Of a stretch of DNA of 64,000 nt, positions 43,783 through 52,414 are shown piece by piece; positions within the stretch are counted from its first letter, which is position 1; every line of letters begins with the position of its first letter. Below the pieces are notes generated by a model that had not been told where the DNA came from, did not search any database, and saw nothing but the letters and a program-made list of their open reading frames with translations. A program made the translations under genes and the position numbers. Source of the DNA: Lysinibacillus fusiformis (GTDB taxonomy: Bacteria > Bacillota > Bacilli > Bacillales_A > Planococcaceae). Where the stretch lies: NCBI RefSeq assembly GCF_003049525.1, contig NZ_PYWL01000001.1, forward strand, positions 620,001 through 684,000. Direction: 5' to 3'.

Positions 43783-43797
43783 AATTTTTAGAAAGTT
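43783..43797. promoter_or_regulatory. Candidate CodY box upstream of brnQ
   Basis: The sequence AATTTTTAGAAAGTT matches the CodY consensus AATTTTCWGAAAATT at 13 of 15 positions and lies 35 bases before the brnQ ATG. CodY is the branched-chain amino acid sensing repressor of Firmicutes and often controls such transporters. Its palindromic, AT-rich nature allows chance matches. Confidence 0.5.
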
Positions 43798-43831
43798 TTA
43801 GCTTTTCAATCTTAAAGGAGTTTTTATACTT

Positions 43832-45166
43832 ATGAAAAACATCATGCATTTCATCAAAGGAAATTTAGCAGTAGGATTACTACTATTTGCCTTATTCTTG
43901 GGTGCTGGGAATATTATTTTTCCACCGTTATTAGGTCAGCAGGCAGGTGAAAATATCACAGTAGCTATGATTGGTTTCCTTATAACAGGTGTCGGTTTAC
44001 CACTATTAGCTATCGTAGCTGTCGCCAAAGCAGGAGGCGATTTACAACTGCTCGCCAATCGTGTTAGTCCCGCTTTTGGTATACTCTTTACCTCTATTGT
44101 ATATTTAGCAATTGGACCATTCTTTGCCGTACCACGAACTGGATCAGTGTCCTATGAAATTGGCATTGCCCCTTTTCTTCCAGAAGTTATGAAGGACCAT
44201 TGGGCACCGCTTTTCATTACATCTATTTTGTTTTTTGCCTTAATTCTTTATTTATCCATTAACCCTTCGAAGCTTGTCGATCGAGTAGGAAAAATATTAA
44301 CCCCTGCCCTGCTTCTTGTCATTTTATTGCTAGCAGTCAAAAGCTTTATTTCTCCAATGGGAGAGCCAGGGGAAGCGGCAGGAAACTATATTAGCTCCCC
44401 ATTTGCTGAAGGATTTGTCCAAGGTTACTTAACAATGGATGTTCTGAGCGCACTTGTTTTCGGTATCGTTATTTTACAAGCATTACGCGATATGGGAATG
44501 AAGGATAAAAAAAAGCAAGTGAATACAACTATATTTGCTGGTGTTGTTGCAGCCATTGGTTTATCTTTTGTTTATATCTCACTTGGTCATATCGGTAATA
44601 CAAGTATTACTGCCATTGGTACTTCTGCTAATGGTGGAGATATTATTGCAAAATCAGCTGAAGTACTTTTTGGAAGTCTAGGAAGTATTATTTTGTCTGC
44701 GACTATTTTACTAGCTTGTATTTCAACAGCTGTTGGTTTACTAACTGCCAACGCACAATTTTTCCATAAGTTATTCCCAAAAATATCTTACAAAACATTC
44801 TTAATCGTATTTACTATTTTTAGTACAGCCATTACGAATGTGGGACTTTCAACAATTATTAATGCCTCTCTGCCTGTGCTGTTAATCATCTATCCAATAG
44901 CAATGGTATTGATGGTACTATCATTAGCAGATCATTTCTTTAAAGGTGGACAAATTGTTTATATTTTAGCGTTAATCCCTACTTTCCTTGTCAGCCTATA
45001 TGATGGCTTAAAACAAATGAAAGTTGAAATCACTTCCTATGAAAATATTCTTCAAGCATTGCCATTGTATGACCAAAACTTAGGATGGCTTGTACCTGCC
45101 ATTGTCGGCGCATTCATCGGTTTTATTATTCACAAACTTATGAACAACAACCAAGCCTCGGCCTAA
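43832..45166 (+). CDS. brnQ: Branched-chain amino acid:cation symporter BrnQ
   Basis: BrnQ/LIV-II carriers import leucine, isoleucine and valine with sodium or protons. The 444-residue protein has about twelve hydrophobic membrane segments and the family start ALFLGAGNIIFPPLLGQQAG, followed by GPFFAVPRTGSVSYEIGI and a typical ISTAVGLLTANAQFF segment. A GGAG ribosome binding site lies 8 bases before the ATG. No T-box leader was seen; a candidate CodY box suggests control by branched-chain amino acids through CodY. It is a single gene ending at a terminator. Confidence 0.95.
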   Translation: MKNIMHFIKGNLAVGLLLFALFLGAGNIIFPPLLGQQAGENITVAMIGFLITGVGLPLLAIVAVAKAGGDLQLLANRVSPAFGILFTSIVYLAIGPFFAVPRTGSVSYEIGIAPFLPEVMKDHWAPLFITSILFFALILYLSINPSKLVDRVGKILTPALLLVILLLAVKSFISPMGEPGEAAGNYISSPFAEGFVQGYLTMDVLSALVFGIVILQALRDMGMKDKKKQVNTTIFAGVVAAIGLSFVYISLGHIGNTSITAIGTSANGGDIIAKSAEVLFGSLGSIILSATILLACISTAVGLLTANAQFFHKLFPKISYKTFLIVFTIFSTAITNVGLSTIINASLPVLLIIYPIAMVLMVLSLADHFFKGGQIVYILALIPTFLVSLYDGLKQMKVEITSYENILQALPLYDQNLGWLVPAIVGAFIGFIIHKLMNNNQASA

Positions 45167-45186
45167 TGGACATTATATCTTCAACG

Positions 45187-45225
45187 AGAATCTGCTTGCT
45201 ATACAAGGCTAGCAGATTCTTTTTC
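45187..45225 (+). terminator. Terminator of brnQ
   Basis: A 10-bp stem (AGAATCTGCT at 45187-45196 with AGCAGATTCT at 45211-45220) followed by TTTTTCT on the plus strand. Confidence 0.85.
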
Positions 45226-45357
45226 TATTATTAAATTCATCCACTATTTCTACCGTTCATGTATAATAAAAACTAGATACTCAACTGTAAAATGTATCCA
45301 TCCACTATCTAGAAGGACTATGCATTCCTACTTTGAGTGCTAGAAAAGAGGTGTCCA

Positions 45358-46734
45358 ATGAAAAAATTAATATGGTCGTTCGTATTTATACTAGGCTTCT
45401 TTCTCCTACCGTTAACGTCTACGCAGGCAGCTAGTCAGGAACAATCGTTAGTAAGAGAAATAAAGGAAATAATTCAGAATACGTATGTAGGGACGATCAA
45501 CGGAAACTTAGAGAAGGCCACATCCATTGCAGAAATTATTGATATGCTAGATCCTTACTCCACCTATTTTACAAAACAAGAATTCGAGGATTATATGAAT
45601 AGCATCAATCTTTCAACCATCGGCATTGGTGTTGTTATTGAAGAACATGAAGATGGTATTCATATTTTACAAGTAATTGAAGGCAGTGGTGCATTTGATG
45701 CAGGTTTACAGGCTGGAGATATCATTATTGCTATAAATGGTGAATCTATTATTGGTCGTTCTACACAGGAAACCTCTTCTCTCTTAACGGGGCATGAAGG
45801 TAGTCAGGTGAAAGTGACACTTAAACATAGGAATGAAACGACGACTACGAAAACCATTACACGAAAAAAATTCACATTACCAAATGTACAATCTGAATTA
45901 TTGTTTGGACAGGTTGGCTATATTTCACTTGCTTCATTTTCAGAAGATGGTGCTCAGCTTGTCAAAAAAGCGCTGATTGACTTAAAAAAGAGCGGTGCCA
46001 AATCGTTTATCTTAGATTTACAAAATAATGGTGGTGGTTATGTTACAACAGCAGAAGAACTTACAGGACTATTTCCATCAGCAAAAGTTGCTTATCTATT
46101 AGAGGAAGCACATTCCTCTTATACAATACCAGCCGTTAAGCAAAATACTAAATTTCCAGTTAATACACGTATTTTAGTCAATCGTTATAGCGCTAGTGCC
46201 TCTGAAATGCTTTCTGCATCACTAAAAGATCAGAAGGCCGCTATTTTATACGGTGAAACAACTTACGGAAAGGGCGCTATGCAAGGCTTTTATATGCTCC
46301 ATGATGGAAGCTACTTAAAATTAACTGTCGGCAAATTTACAGGACCCCTGCAGCAGACTATTCATGAAGTAGGTGTCAAGCCTAATATTCAAACAACATC
46401 AGCTCCTATTTTCCAGGCGCATTTTGATGCCATTAAGGAGCAATATCCTAAATATAAAAAGCTTTTAATTGGGAAAACTGCTGCCATTCAAACAGAAAAA
46501 TTAACGGTGAAACTACCACCAACACTTATTTCACAAATTGATAAGGGGCATATTCAGCTTATTGCTTTAGGAGCAGACGAAGTAGTAGCAACTACTAAAG
46601 TCGAAGGGCAAACATTAATTGTTACCCCAACGAGTCCTTTATCACTCAATCAGGAATATATGCTACTCATTCATCCGAATAAGCAAAGCAAAGTACAAAA
46701 AGGTTATTATCAACATATAAAGTTTGAAAATTAA
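45358..46734 (+). CDS. Secreted S41 (CtpA-like) carboxyl-terminal processing protease
   Basis: A 458-residue exported serine protease. It has a signal peptide (about 1-25: MKKLIWSFVFILGFFLLPLTS then TQAA), a short helical lead, a PDZ substrate-binding domain (about 85-155; GIGVVIEEHEDGIHILQVIEGSGA, GLQAGDIIIAINGE) and the S41 core with YSASASEMLSASL (catalytic Ser) and TTYGKGAMQG (catalytic K305). The C-terminal about 90 residues (after about 370) look like an added beta domain ending VEGQTLIVTPTSPLSLNQEY. The ATG at 45358 has AAAAGAGG upstream; a GTG at 45337 is less likely. Substrates are unknown; related proteases act in cell wall or sporulation signalling. Confidence 0.9.
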   Translation: MKKLIWSFVFILGFFLLPLTSTQAASQEQSLVREIKEIIQNTYVGTINGNLEKATSIAEIIDMLDPYSTYFTKQEFEDYMNSINLSTIGIGVVIEEHEDGIHILQVIEGSGAFDAGLQAGDIIIAINGESIIGRSTQETSSLLTGHEGSQVKVTLKHRNETTTTKTITRKKFTLPNVQSELLFGQVGYISLASFSEDGAQLVKKALIDLKKSGAKSFILDLQNNGGGYVTTAEELTGLFPSAKVAYLLEEAHSSYTIPAVKQNTKFPVNTRILVNRYSASASEMLSASLKDQKAAILYGETTYGKGAMQGFYMLHDGSYLKLTVGKFTGPLQQTIHEVGVKPNIQTTSAPIFQAHFDAIKEQYPKYKKLLIGKTAAIQTEKLTVKLPPTLISQIDKGHIQLIALGADEVVATTKVEGQTLIVTPTSPLSLNQEYMLLIHPNKQSKVQKGYYQHIKFEN

Positions 46735-46738
46735 GAAA

Positions 46739-46783
46739 AATCCTCTCATCGATCTACATTACGATTGATGAGAGGATTTTTGT
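46739..46783. terminator. Bidirectional terminator between the S41 protease and tetR
   Basis: A perfect 12-bp stem (AATCCTCTCATC at 46739-46750 with its complement at 46767-46778), followed by TTTTT on the plus strand and by TTTTT on the minus strand. It overlaps the last codons of the tetR-type gene. Confidence 0.88.
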
Positions 46784-47379
46784 TTTATTTCTTCGGTTTT
46801 CCAAAAATATAATTGTACAATATCGTTCGCTAGTTCGGCAGGCAATCTTTTTTGCTCCAGTAAATTGGTTAATATCAGTCTCTCCATCGATCCAACTAAA
46901 GAATCTATTAAAATTTTAATATCCACACGATAACGTTGTAGGTCCTTGTCACAATCATGAAGATAAATAAGATGAATCAATTGTTGCGTTAACTGAGATT
47001 TTACTAAAAAAGCCTGCTTAGATTCTATAAAGCCAATTTTTGATAGCTTCGGATTTTCGATTATATAGAAGAATAAATTTGACAGTTTTTGTTCTAAAAT
47101 CGAAATAAATGCTTCTAATCCATTCGCCACACTATCAGAGGATTTGCTATTCATCACTTCAAAAAAACCATTCTGAAATTGTATATTCAAATCATTATAA
47201 AGCGCATCCTTGCTTTTAAAGTATAAATAAAAAGTAGGCTGTGTTAGATTAGCAGCCTTCACAATATCACTAATTTTTGTATGGTGATATCCTTTATCTG
47301 AAAATAGCTCTATCGCTTTTTCAAGTAATAGTTGTTTGCTTCGTTCTCCATTCGAATTAAATTTTCTACCTCTTGCCAT
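46759..47379 (-). CDS. TetR-family transcriptional regulator
   Basis: A 206-residue one-domain-sensor repressor. The N-terminal HTH (about residues 10-58) is typical TetR: KQLLLEKAIELFSDKGYHHTKISDIVKAANLTQPTFYLYFKSKDALY. The C-terminal helical domain (about 65-200) is the ligand and dimer part and gives no ligand hint. ATG at 47379 was chosen, 5 bases after AAGGTGG; a GTG at 47388 overlaps that site. Nothing next to it is an obvious transporter or enzyme target; the long upstream AT-rich region may carry its operator. Confidence 0.9.
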   Translation of the reverse strand: MARGRKFNSNGERSKQLLLEKAIELFSDKGYHHTKISDIVKAANLTQPTFYLYFKSKDALYNDLNIQFQNGFFEVMNSKSSDSVANGLEAFISILEQKLSNLFFYIIENPKLSKIGFIESKQAFLVKSQLTQQLIHLIYLHDCDKDLQRYRVDIKILIDSLVGSMERLILTNLLEQKRLPAELANDIVQLYFWKTEEIKQKSSHQS

Positions 47380-47990
47380 ACTTTCCACCTTATCTTAGTT
47401 TATAGTCGCCCTAATCCCTTAGCATCATTAATAGACACACTATTCTTAATCAAAAGTAACTAAATTTCCATAACAAGTACATATTTTATTCATGATTATA
47501 CTCCATTGTATTATAATACACCTTCTAAATATTTACTATAAATGATAGATTTATGATCACACTAAAAAAGTGTATATTTTATAACGAATTACCAAAACAC
47601 CACAAATACCCACTTCGAAAAGTTATTTCAATATATTTATAAAGAAAGCATTCAACTTGTTTCTTTTCTCTTTTAGATTGGTCTAAACATACACGCCAGC
47701 ATCCAATAACTTGCTAAAATTATTTTAAAAAACTCCTTCAAATAAAATAGCACTTCTGTTTTAAGACAAAAATTTTAACATAAAACAAAACTACTATTTT
47801 GAAAAGTCCTTTTTTTTGAAAAAATATTTTTTATGGCCATTTCAAAATTTGAAAAGTCAATTGGGCCAATAGTTTACCCCCTCAGTCTTCCGCGCAAAAA
47901 TTTTTTTTCTAAAAATCATACCATTTTACTTTTCGAAAAAAGTGTTATAATCGCCAAGAATTTAAAATTTTCAATTTTGGAGGCATATAA
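47380..47990. other. AT-rich 600-bp regulatory gap upstream of putB
   Basis: A long AT-rich spacer between the divergent tetR gene and putB. It contains a direct repeat TTTGAAAAGTC (47798-47808 and 47848-47858, 50 bases apart) and a small palindrome TTCAAAATTTGAA (47841-47853) that overlaps the second copy. These could be activator or repressor sites. A reading frame at 47833-48039 has no ribosome binding site and overlaps putB, so it is not called. Confidence 0.4.
47946..47951 (+). promoter_or_regulatory. Candidate -10 of putB
   Basis: A perfect TATAAT (in GTGTTATAATCGCC) lies 40 bases before the putB ATG. The -35 region at 17 bases is weak (ATTTTA), which would fit an activator-dependent promoter. 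Confidence 0.5.
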
Positions 47991-48965
47991 ATGGTACTAC
48001 GTGATTTTTTCATTTACTTATCAGAGAACAAAATATTAAATAGCGCTGCACAAAAATATGGTCTAAAGATGGGTGCTCAAAGTGTTGTGGCAGGCACTAG
48101 CTTACCAGAAGTTGTACAATCCATTAGAGAATTAAACAAAGCCAATATTTCTTGTACAGTCGACAATCTTGGAGAGTTCGTTTATGAGAAATCAGAGGCA
48201 ACTGCTGCAAAAAATAATATTTTAGCTGTTGTTCAAGCTATTCACGATGAGCAACTAGATGCTCATATTTCACTTAAACCTTCCCAATTAGGTTTAGACA
48301 TTGATTACGCATTTTGCTATGAAAACTTAAAAGAGATCGTAGAACTTGCACATCAATACAATATTTTCGTGAACTTCGATATGGAAAATTACGAGCGTTT
48401 ACACAGCTCTTTTGAATTACTAGAGGAATTACACAAAGAATTTGATAATGTAGGGACAGTTATTCAAGCTTACTTCTTCGAGTCAGAAGAAAATATTGAA
48501 AAGTACCAAAACTTCCGTTTACGTATTGTAAAAGGTGCCTACAAAGAACCAGAAAGTGTAGCCTATCAATCAAAAGGTGATATCGACCGTAACTATTTGA
48601 AGCTCATTGAACATCATTTACTACATGGTAAATTTACTTCTATCGCTACGCATGACCACAATGTGATTAATCATGTGAAGCAATTCGTTAAACAACATAA
48701 CGTTCCAAACGAAAAATTTGAATTCCAAATGCTATATGGTTTCCGTAAAGAAATGCAGTTAGATCTTGCACGTGAAGGCTATAATTTCTGCACATACCTA
48801 CCATTTGGTAACGACTGGTACGGTTACTTTATGCGCCGTTTAGCAGAACGCCCACAAAACGTAGCACTTGTGACAAAACAAGTGTTTAACAAAAAAACAA
48901 ACCTAGCAATTGGCTTAGGTGCAGCAGCATTCGCCCTTGGTCGCCTTTCAAAAAAAGGAAAATAA
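47991..48965 (+). CDS. putB: Proline dehydrogenase
   Basis: Proline dehydrogenase oxidises proline to 1-pyrroline-5-carboxylate with FAD and passes electrons to the respiratory chain; pruA nearby completes the conversion to glutamate. The 324-residue monofunctional protein has the TIM-barrel motifs AHISLKPSQLGLDID, VNFDMENYER, VKGAYKEP, TSIATHDHNVINH, FEFQMLYGFRKEMQ and a C-terminal YGYFMRRLAERPQN substrate-binding segment. It has a TTTTGGAGG ribosome binding site 7 bases upstream. It lies on the same strand as pruA, but with the degenerate RocR-like regulator gene between them in opposite orientation. Confidence 0.95.
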   Translation: MVLRDFFIYLSENKILNSAAQKYGLKMGAQSVVAGTSLPEVVQSIRELNKANISCTVDNLGEFVYEKSEATAAKNNILAVVQAIHDEQLDAHISLKPSQLGLDIDYAFCYENLKEIVELAHQYNIFVNFDMENYERLHSSFELLEELHKEFDNVGTVIQAYFFESEENIEKYQNFRLRIVKGAYKEPESVAYQSKGDIDRNYLKLIEHHLLHGKFTSIATHDHNVINHVKQFVKQHNVPNEKFEFQMLYGFRKEMQLDLAREGYNFCTYLPFGNDWYGYFMRRLAERPQNVALVTKQVFNKKTNLAIGLGAAAFALGRLSKKGK

Positions 48966-49001
48966 TAGTTGAGGCAAGTGACTACCCAGCAATTTGATAG
49001 T

Positions 49002-49071
49002 GCTATCCATCAGTTTCGGTATCCTATCCGTCAGTTCGACTTTGCTATCCGTCACTCTACCCAAGCTATCC
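49002..49071. repeat. 21-bp tandem repeat, 3.3 copies
   Basis: The motif GCTATCCGTCA recurs with an exact 21-base period at 49002, 49023, 49044 and 49065 (the last copy partial). Copies differ at several positions (GCTATCCATCAGTTTCGG, CCTATCCGTCAGTTCGAC, GCTATCCGTCACTCTACC). It lies between the putB stop and the terminator and has no coding signal. Confidence 0.8.
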
Positions 49072-49112
49072 AAAAAAGCGAAAACATTGTTAATCAATGT
49101 TTTCGCTTTTTT
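49072..49112. terminator. Bidirectional terminator between putB and the regulator gene
   Basis: A perfect 18-bp stem (49072-49089 with 49095-49112) with T runs on both strands. The stop codon of the minus-strand regulator lies in its 5-base loop. Confidence 0.92.
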
Positions 49113-50427
49113 TATTGAGCCTATAGTTTTTTACGCGATATTGTAAGCTTTGTCGACGAATTCCTAATGCAGCTGCAGTTTTGGAAATATTACCTTGGTG
49201 AAAGTCTAAAGCCTTCGAAATATAATATTCCTCCACCTCTTTCATGTAGACATCTAATGGTCGAATATCTTGCTGATTTTTAATGACAAACAAATCACTT
49301 GTTGATACTTCATTTTCTGCTTCCTCACAGGTGCTTTGGATTTTCCATTTAAAATGAACTGGTAGCATATGGGATTCAACGATAGTTTCGTTGGTAATTA
49401 GTGAGGTGATCTCATCCAGCAGTACTTCTAATTCCTTTAAATTTCCTGGCCAATCATATTTCAAAAACGTCTCTTGCACTTCTTCCGAAAGACCTTGGAT
49501 TGTTGAGCCAAAGCTGTCCCGATGTCTTTTGAAGTAATCATCAATAAACGGCATCATATCTTCTTTTCTTTCACGTAAAGGCGGTACATAAATCGTGATT
49601 CCAGAAAATAAGCGGTAAAGTTTTTTAGACAGCTCCTGCTTTTGAATTAAATCTATAGGGTCTTTGCCAACACTAGCAATTAAAACATGCTGATGATTTG
49701 GATGATTGTTGAAAAGCTCGACAATCTTTTCTTGGGCTTCGAGTGATAAATATTCGATGCGTTCAGCAAAAAAAGTAATTCTCTCTTTTTCAACAATGTA
49801 TTTTTCAAATTGATTCAACACTGTTTGCTCATCTCGGCGGCAAATTAGAGCGATAAACATATCATTTTGCACCTTTAGATCATGATGAATACCCTCTGCA
49901 ACCATATCGATTCCTGTGCCTGACTCCCCAATTAACACAACAGGCATTCTGCTCAATGCAACAATTTTTGCCTTTTCGATGACATCCTTCATGACTGGGG
50001 AAACAGCCGTAATAATATCAAACGTTAGCGGTGCACCATATCTTCTTAATGGCTGATACATCATATATTCAAGCTGCGTAATATCTCGCGCAAATTCCAC
50101 GGCCCCTATTAACATACCCTCATAGTGCAACGGATAAATATTGCTTATGTAGGTCACTTCTTGATTTTTTTTATTCCAATACGTTTTTTTGACGTGTAGA
50201 ACTGGCGTTTCAGAACTTAGGACTTTAAAGATATCGCTCTTTTCGATTTCGAAATCAATGATTTCTATCGCTCGCCTCTCCTCATATTCGTCCTCATTCA
50301 CGCCCTCCAGTTCTCGCATTTTTTTATTGTATATGAGCAACTTGCCTTCAGTATCGACAACACAAATTCCCATATCACCTTTTTCAATGACGTATTTATA
50401 AATACTTAGTAGTACATTATTATCCAT
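49090..50427 (-). CDS. RocR-like regulator with a degenerate AAA+ domain
   Basis: A 445-residue protein laid out like a sigma-54 activator such as RocR of B. subtilis: PAS sensor (about 1-118; GICVVDTEGKLLIYNKKM), AAA+ domain (about 135-350) and Fis-type HTH (about 395-438; GNISKTAAALGIRRQSLQYRVKNY). The AAA+ domain has lost key residues: Walker A reads GESGTGI (Lys replaced by Ile at 173), the GAFTGA sigma-54 contact loop is absent (FIALICRRDEQTV follows), and the Walker B Asp is lost (FFAERIEYL). VPPLRERKEDM and WPGNLKEL remain. It lies between putB and pruA, so it probably senses proline or a derivative and controls them, but not through classic sigma-54 activation. Confidence 0.85.
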   Translation of the reverse strand: MDNNVLLSIYKYVIEKGDMGICVVDTEGKLLIYNKKMRELEGVNEDEYEERRAIEIIDFEIEKSDIFKVLSSETPVLHVKKTYWNKKNQEVTYISNIYPLHYEGMLIGAVEFARDITQLEYMMYQPLRRYGAPLTFDIITAVSPVMKDVIEKAKIVALSRMPVVLIGESGTGIDMVAEGIHHDLKVQNDMFIALICRRDEQTVLNQFEKYIVEKERITFFAERIEYLSLEAQEKIVELFNNHPNHQHVLIASVGKDPIDLIQKQELSKKLYRLFSGITIYVPPLRERKEDMMPFIDDYFKRHRDSFGSTIQGLSEEVQETFLKYDWPGNLKELEVLLDEITSLITNETIVESHMLPVHFKWKIQSTCEEAENEVSTSDLFVIKNQQDIRPLDVYMKEVEEYYISKALDFHQGNISKTAAALGIRRQSLQYRVKNYRLNKKSENID

Positions 50428-50606
50428 CTTGTCCTCCTGTATTCCATTAAGCTTATTCTAACACCAATACGAAAAACAGATGCAAAAATTAAAAAAGTTT
50501 TAAAATTTGAGTTGATTAATGCCAAATTATATTGCATTATATAATTAACAAAATCTTTAAAGGTGCATAATCATTTGGCACCCTTTATCCAGGGGAGGAA
50601 ACAGAT

Positions 50607-52151
50607 ATGATTCCATACAAACACGAACCATTCACAGATTTTTCACAAGAGGCAAACTACAATGCTTATGTAGAAGCTATAAAAAAAGTTGAAGGTTATT
50701 TAGGTCAAGACTACCCACTTATTATCGGTGGTGAGCGTATTACAACTGAAGATAAAATCGTTTCGTATAACCCTGCAAAGAAAACAGAAGTTATTGGCCG
50801 TGTGTCAAAAGCGAGCAAAGATTTAGCTGAAAAAGCTATGCAAGCAGCAGATGAAACATTCAAAACTTGGAAAAAAGTTGATCCAGCTATTCGTGCTGAT
50901 GTTCTTTTCAAAGTAGCCGCTATTATTCGTCGTCGTAAACACGAATTCTCAGCCTTATTAACAAAAGAAGCAGGGAAACCATGGGCAGAGGCTGATGCAG
51001 ATACAGCAGAAGCAATCGACTTCTTAGAATACTATGGTCGCCAAATGCTACGTATTAAAAACGGTCAGCCAGTAGAAAGCCGTCCAGGTGAATACAACCG
51101 TTATGACTATATTCCACTAGGAATTGGTATCGTCATCTCACCTTGGAACTTCCCATTTGCGATCATGGCTGGTACAACAGTAGCTGCTTTAGTAACAGGT
51201 AACACAGTATTACTAAAACCAGCTTCTACAACACCAGTAGTGGCGTATAAATTTATCGAAGTATTAGAAGAAGCAGGTCTTCCAGCAGGAGCTGTTAACT
51301 TTGTACCAGGTTCTGGTGCTGAAGTGGGTGACTATTTAGTTGATCACCCAAAAACTCGTTTCATCAGCTTCACAGGTTCACGTGATGTTGGCTTACGTAT
51401 TAACCAACGTGCATCTGTCCTAAATGATGGTCAAATTTGGATCAAACGCGTAATCGCTGAAATGGGCGGTAAAGATACAATCGTTGTTGATAAAGAAGCA
51501 GATCTTGAATTAGCTGCACAATCAATCGTGAAATCAGCCTTTGGTTTCTCTGGTCAAAAATGTTCAGCATGTTCTCGTGCTGTTATCGTAGAAGATGTGT
51601 ATGACCAAGTGGTAAACCGTGTAGAAGAGTTAACAAACGCTTTAACAGTTGGAGATCCAACAGATTTCAGCAACTTCATGGCAACGGTTATTGACCAAGC
51701 AGCATTCAATAAAATTACGGAATACATCGAAATCGGTAAAGGCGAAGGTCGTTTAGTAGCTGGTGGTACAGCTGACGATTCAGTAGGTTATTTCGTACAA
51801 CCAACCGTATTCGCTGACGTAGAGCCTTCTGCACGTATTATGAAAGAAGAAATCTTCGGACCAGTAGTAGCGATCGCAAAAGCAAAAGATTTCGATCAAG
51901 CGATTGAAATTGCTAACGATACAGAATACGGTTTAACAGGTGCTGTCATTACGACAAACCGCGTAAACTTAGAAAAAGCACGTGAAGAATTCCATGTTGG
52001 AAACCTTTACTTCAACCGTGGCTGTACAGGTGCGATTGTTGGCTACCAACCATTTGGTGGTTTCAACATGTCAGGTACAGACTCAAAAGCTGGTGGCCCA
52101 GACTACCTACAACTTCACATGCAAGCAAAAACAACTTCAGAAATGCTATAA
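50607..52151 (+). CDS. pruA: 1-pyrroline-5-carboxylate dehydrogenase
   Basis: This NAD-dependent aldehyde dehydrogenase converts P5C semialdehyde to glutamate, the second step of proline (and arginine) catabolism. The 514-residue protein shows [20 protein letters not shown], the nucleotide-binding [11 protein letters not shown], catalytic E285 in IAEMGGKD and catalytic C319 in [13 protein letters not shown], plus [17 protein letters not shown] near the C terminus. It matches B. subtilis RocA/PutC in length (515). AGGGGAGG lies 8 bases upstream. Proximity to putB and the RocR-like gene supports a proline use role. Confidence 0.96.
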   Translation: MIPYKHEPFTDFSQEANYNAYVEAIKKVEGYLGQDYPLIIGGERITTEDKIVSYNPAKKTEVIGRVSKASKDLAEKAMQAADETFKTWKKVDPAIRADVLFKVAAIIRRRKHEFSALLTKEAGKPWAEADADTAEAIDFLEYYGRQMLRIKNGQPVESRPGEYNRYDYIPLGIGIVISPWNFPFAIMAGTTVAALVTGNTVLLKPASTTPVVAYKFIEVLEEAGLPAGAVNFVPGSGAEVGDYLVDHPKTRFISFTGSRDVGLRINQRASVLNDGQIWIKRVIAEMGGKDTIVVDKEADLELAAQSIVKSAFGFSGQKCSACSRAVIVEDVYDQVVNRVEELTNALTVGDPTDFSNFMATVIDQAAFNKITEYIEIGKGEGRLVAGGTADDSVGYFVQPTVFADVEPSARIMKEEIFGPVVAIAKAKDFDQAIEIANDTEYGLTGAVITTNRVNLEKAREEFHVGNLYFNRGCTGAIVGYQPFGGFNMSGTDSKAGGPDYLQLHMQAKTTSEML

Positions 52152-52164
52152 TATTTCCCATTAT

Positions 52165-52202
52165 AAATGCCGTACATGTTTTCTTATGTACGGCATTTTT
52201 TC
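52165..52202 (+). terminator. Terminator of pruA
   Basis: A 13-bp stem (AAATGCCGTACAT at 52165-52177 with its complement at 52186-52198) followed by a T run on the plus strand. Confidence 0.92.
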
Positions 52203-52414
52203 ATCGTTTATCTCAAACGTATATATAATAGAAGAAACTCATGTGAATATCGATTCACTTCCCTCATAGATTCCTCTTTTACTTTCTCTACATGCGCCAA
52301 AAGGATACTTTTCTCCTATAATACTCTGGTATATTTTATGGTATTTCTAACATTTGACCCTTAACTTGATTGTGGAACTTTGTTAAAATGATATCAGTTT
52401 AGGAGGGTAAAACT

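Noticed and set aside
43582..43831. T-box leader upstream of brnQ
   Set aside because: No T-box sequence (TGGNACC), no specifier stem and no leader terminator are visible. A CodY-type site explains amino acid control better.
47833..48039. 68-codon open frame upstream of and overlapping putB
   Set aside because: No ribosome binding site, very AT-rich composition, and it overlaps the putB start region in another frame. putB itself has a strong GGAGG site.
50521..50606. Possible sigma-54 (-24/-12) promoter upstream of pruA
   Set aside because: TGGCACCC occurs at 50577-50584, but the required TTGC element is not found at the correct spacing, and the adjacent activator lacks the GAFTGA motif. 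The small GGTGC/GCACC inverted repeat here is too short to call an operator.
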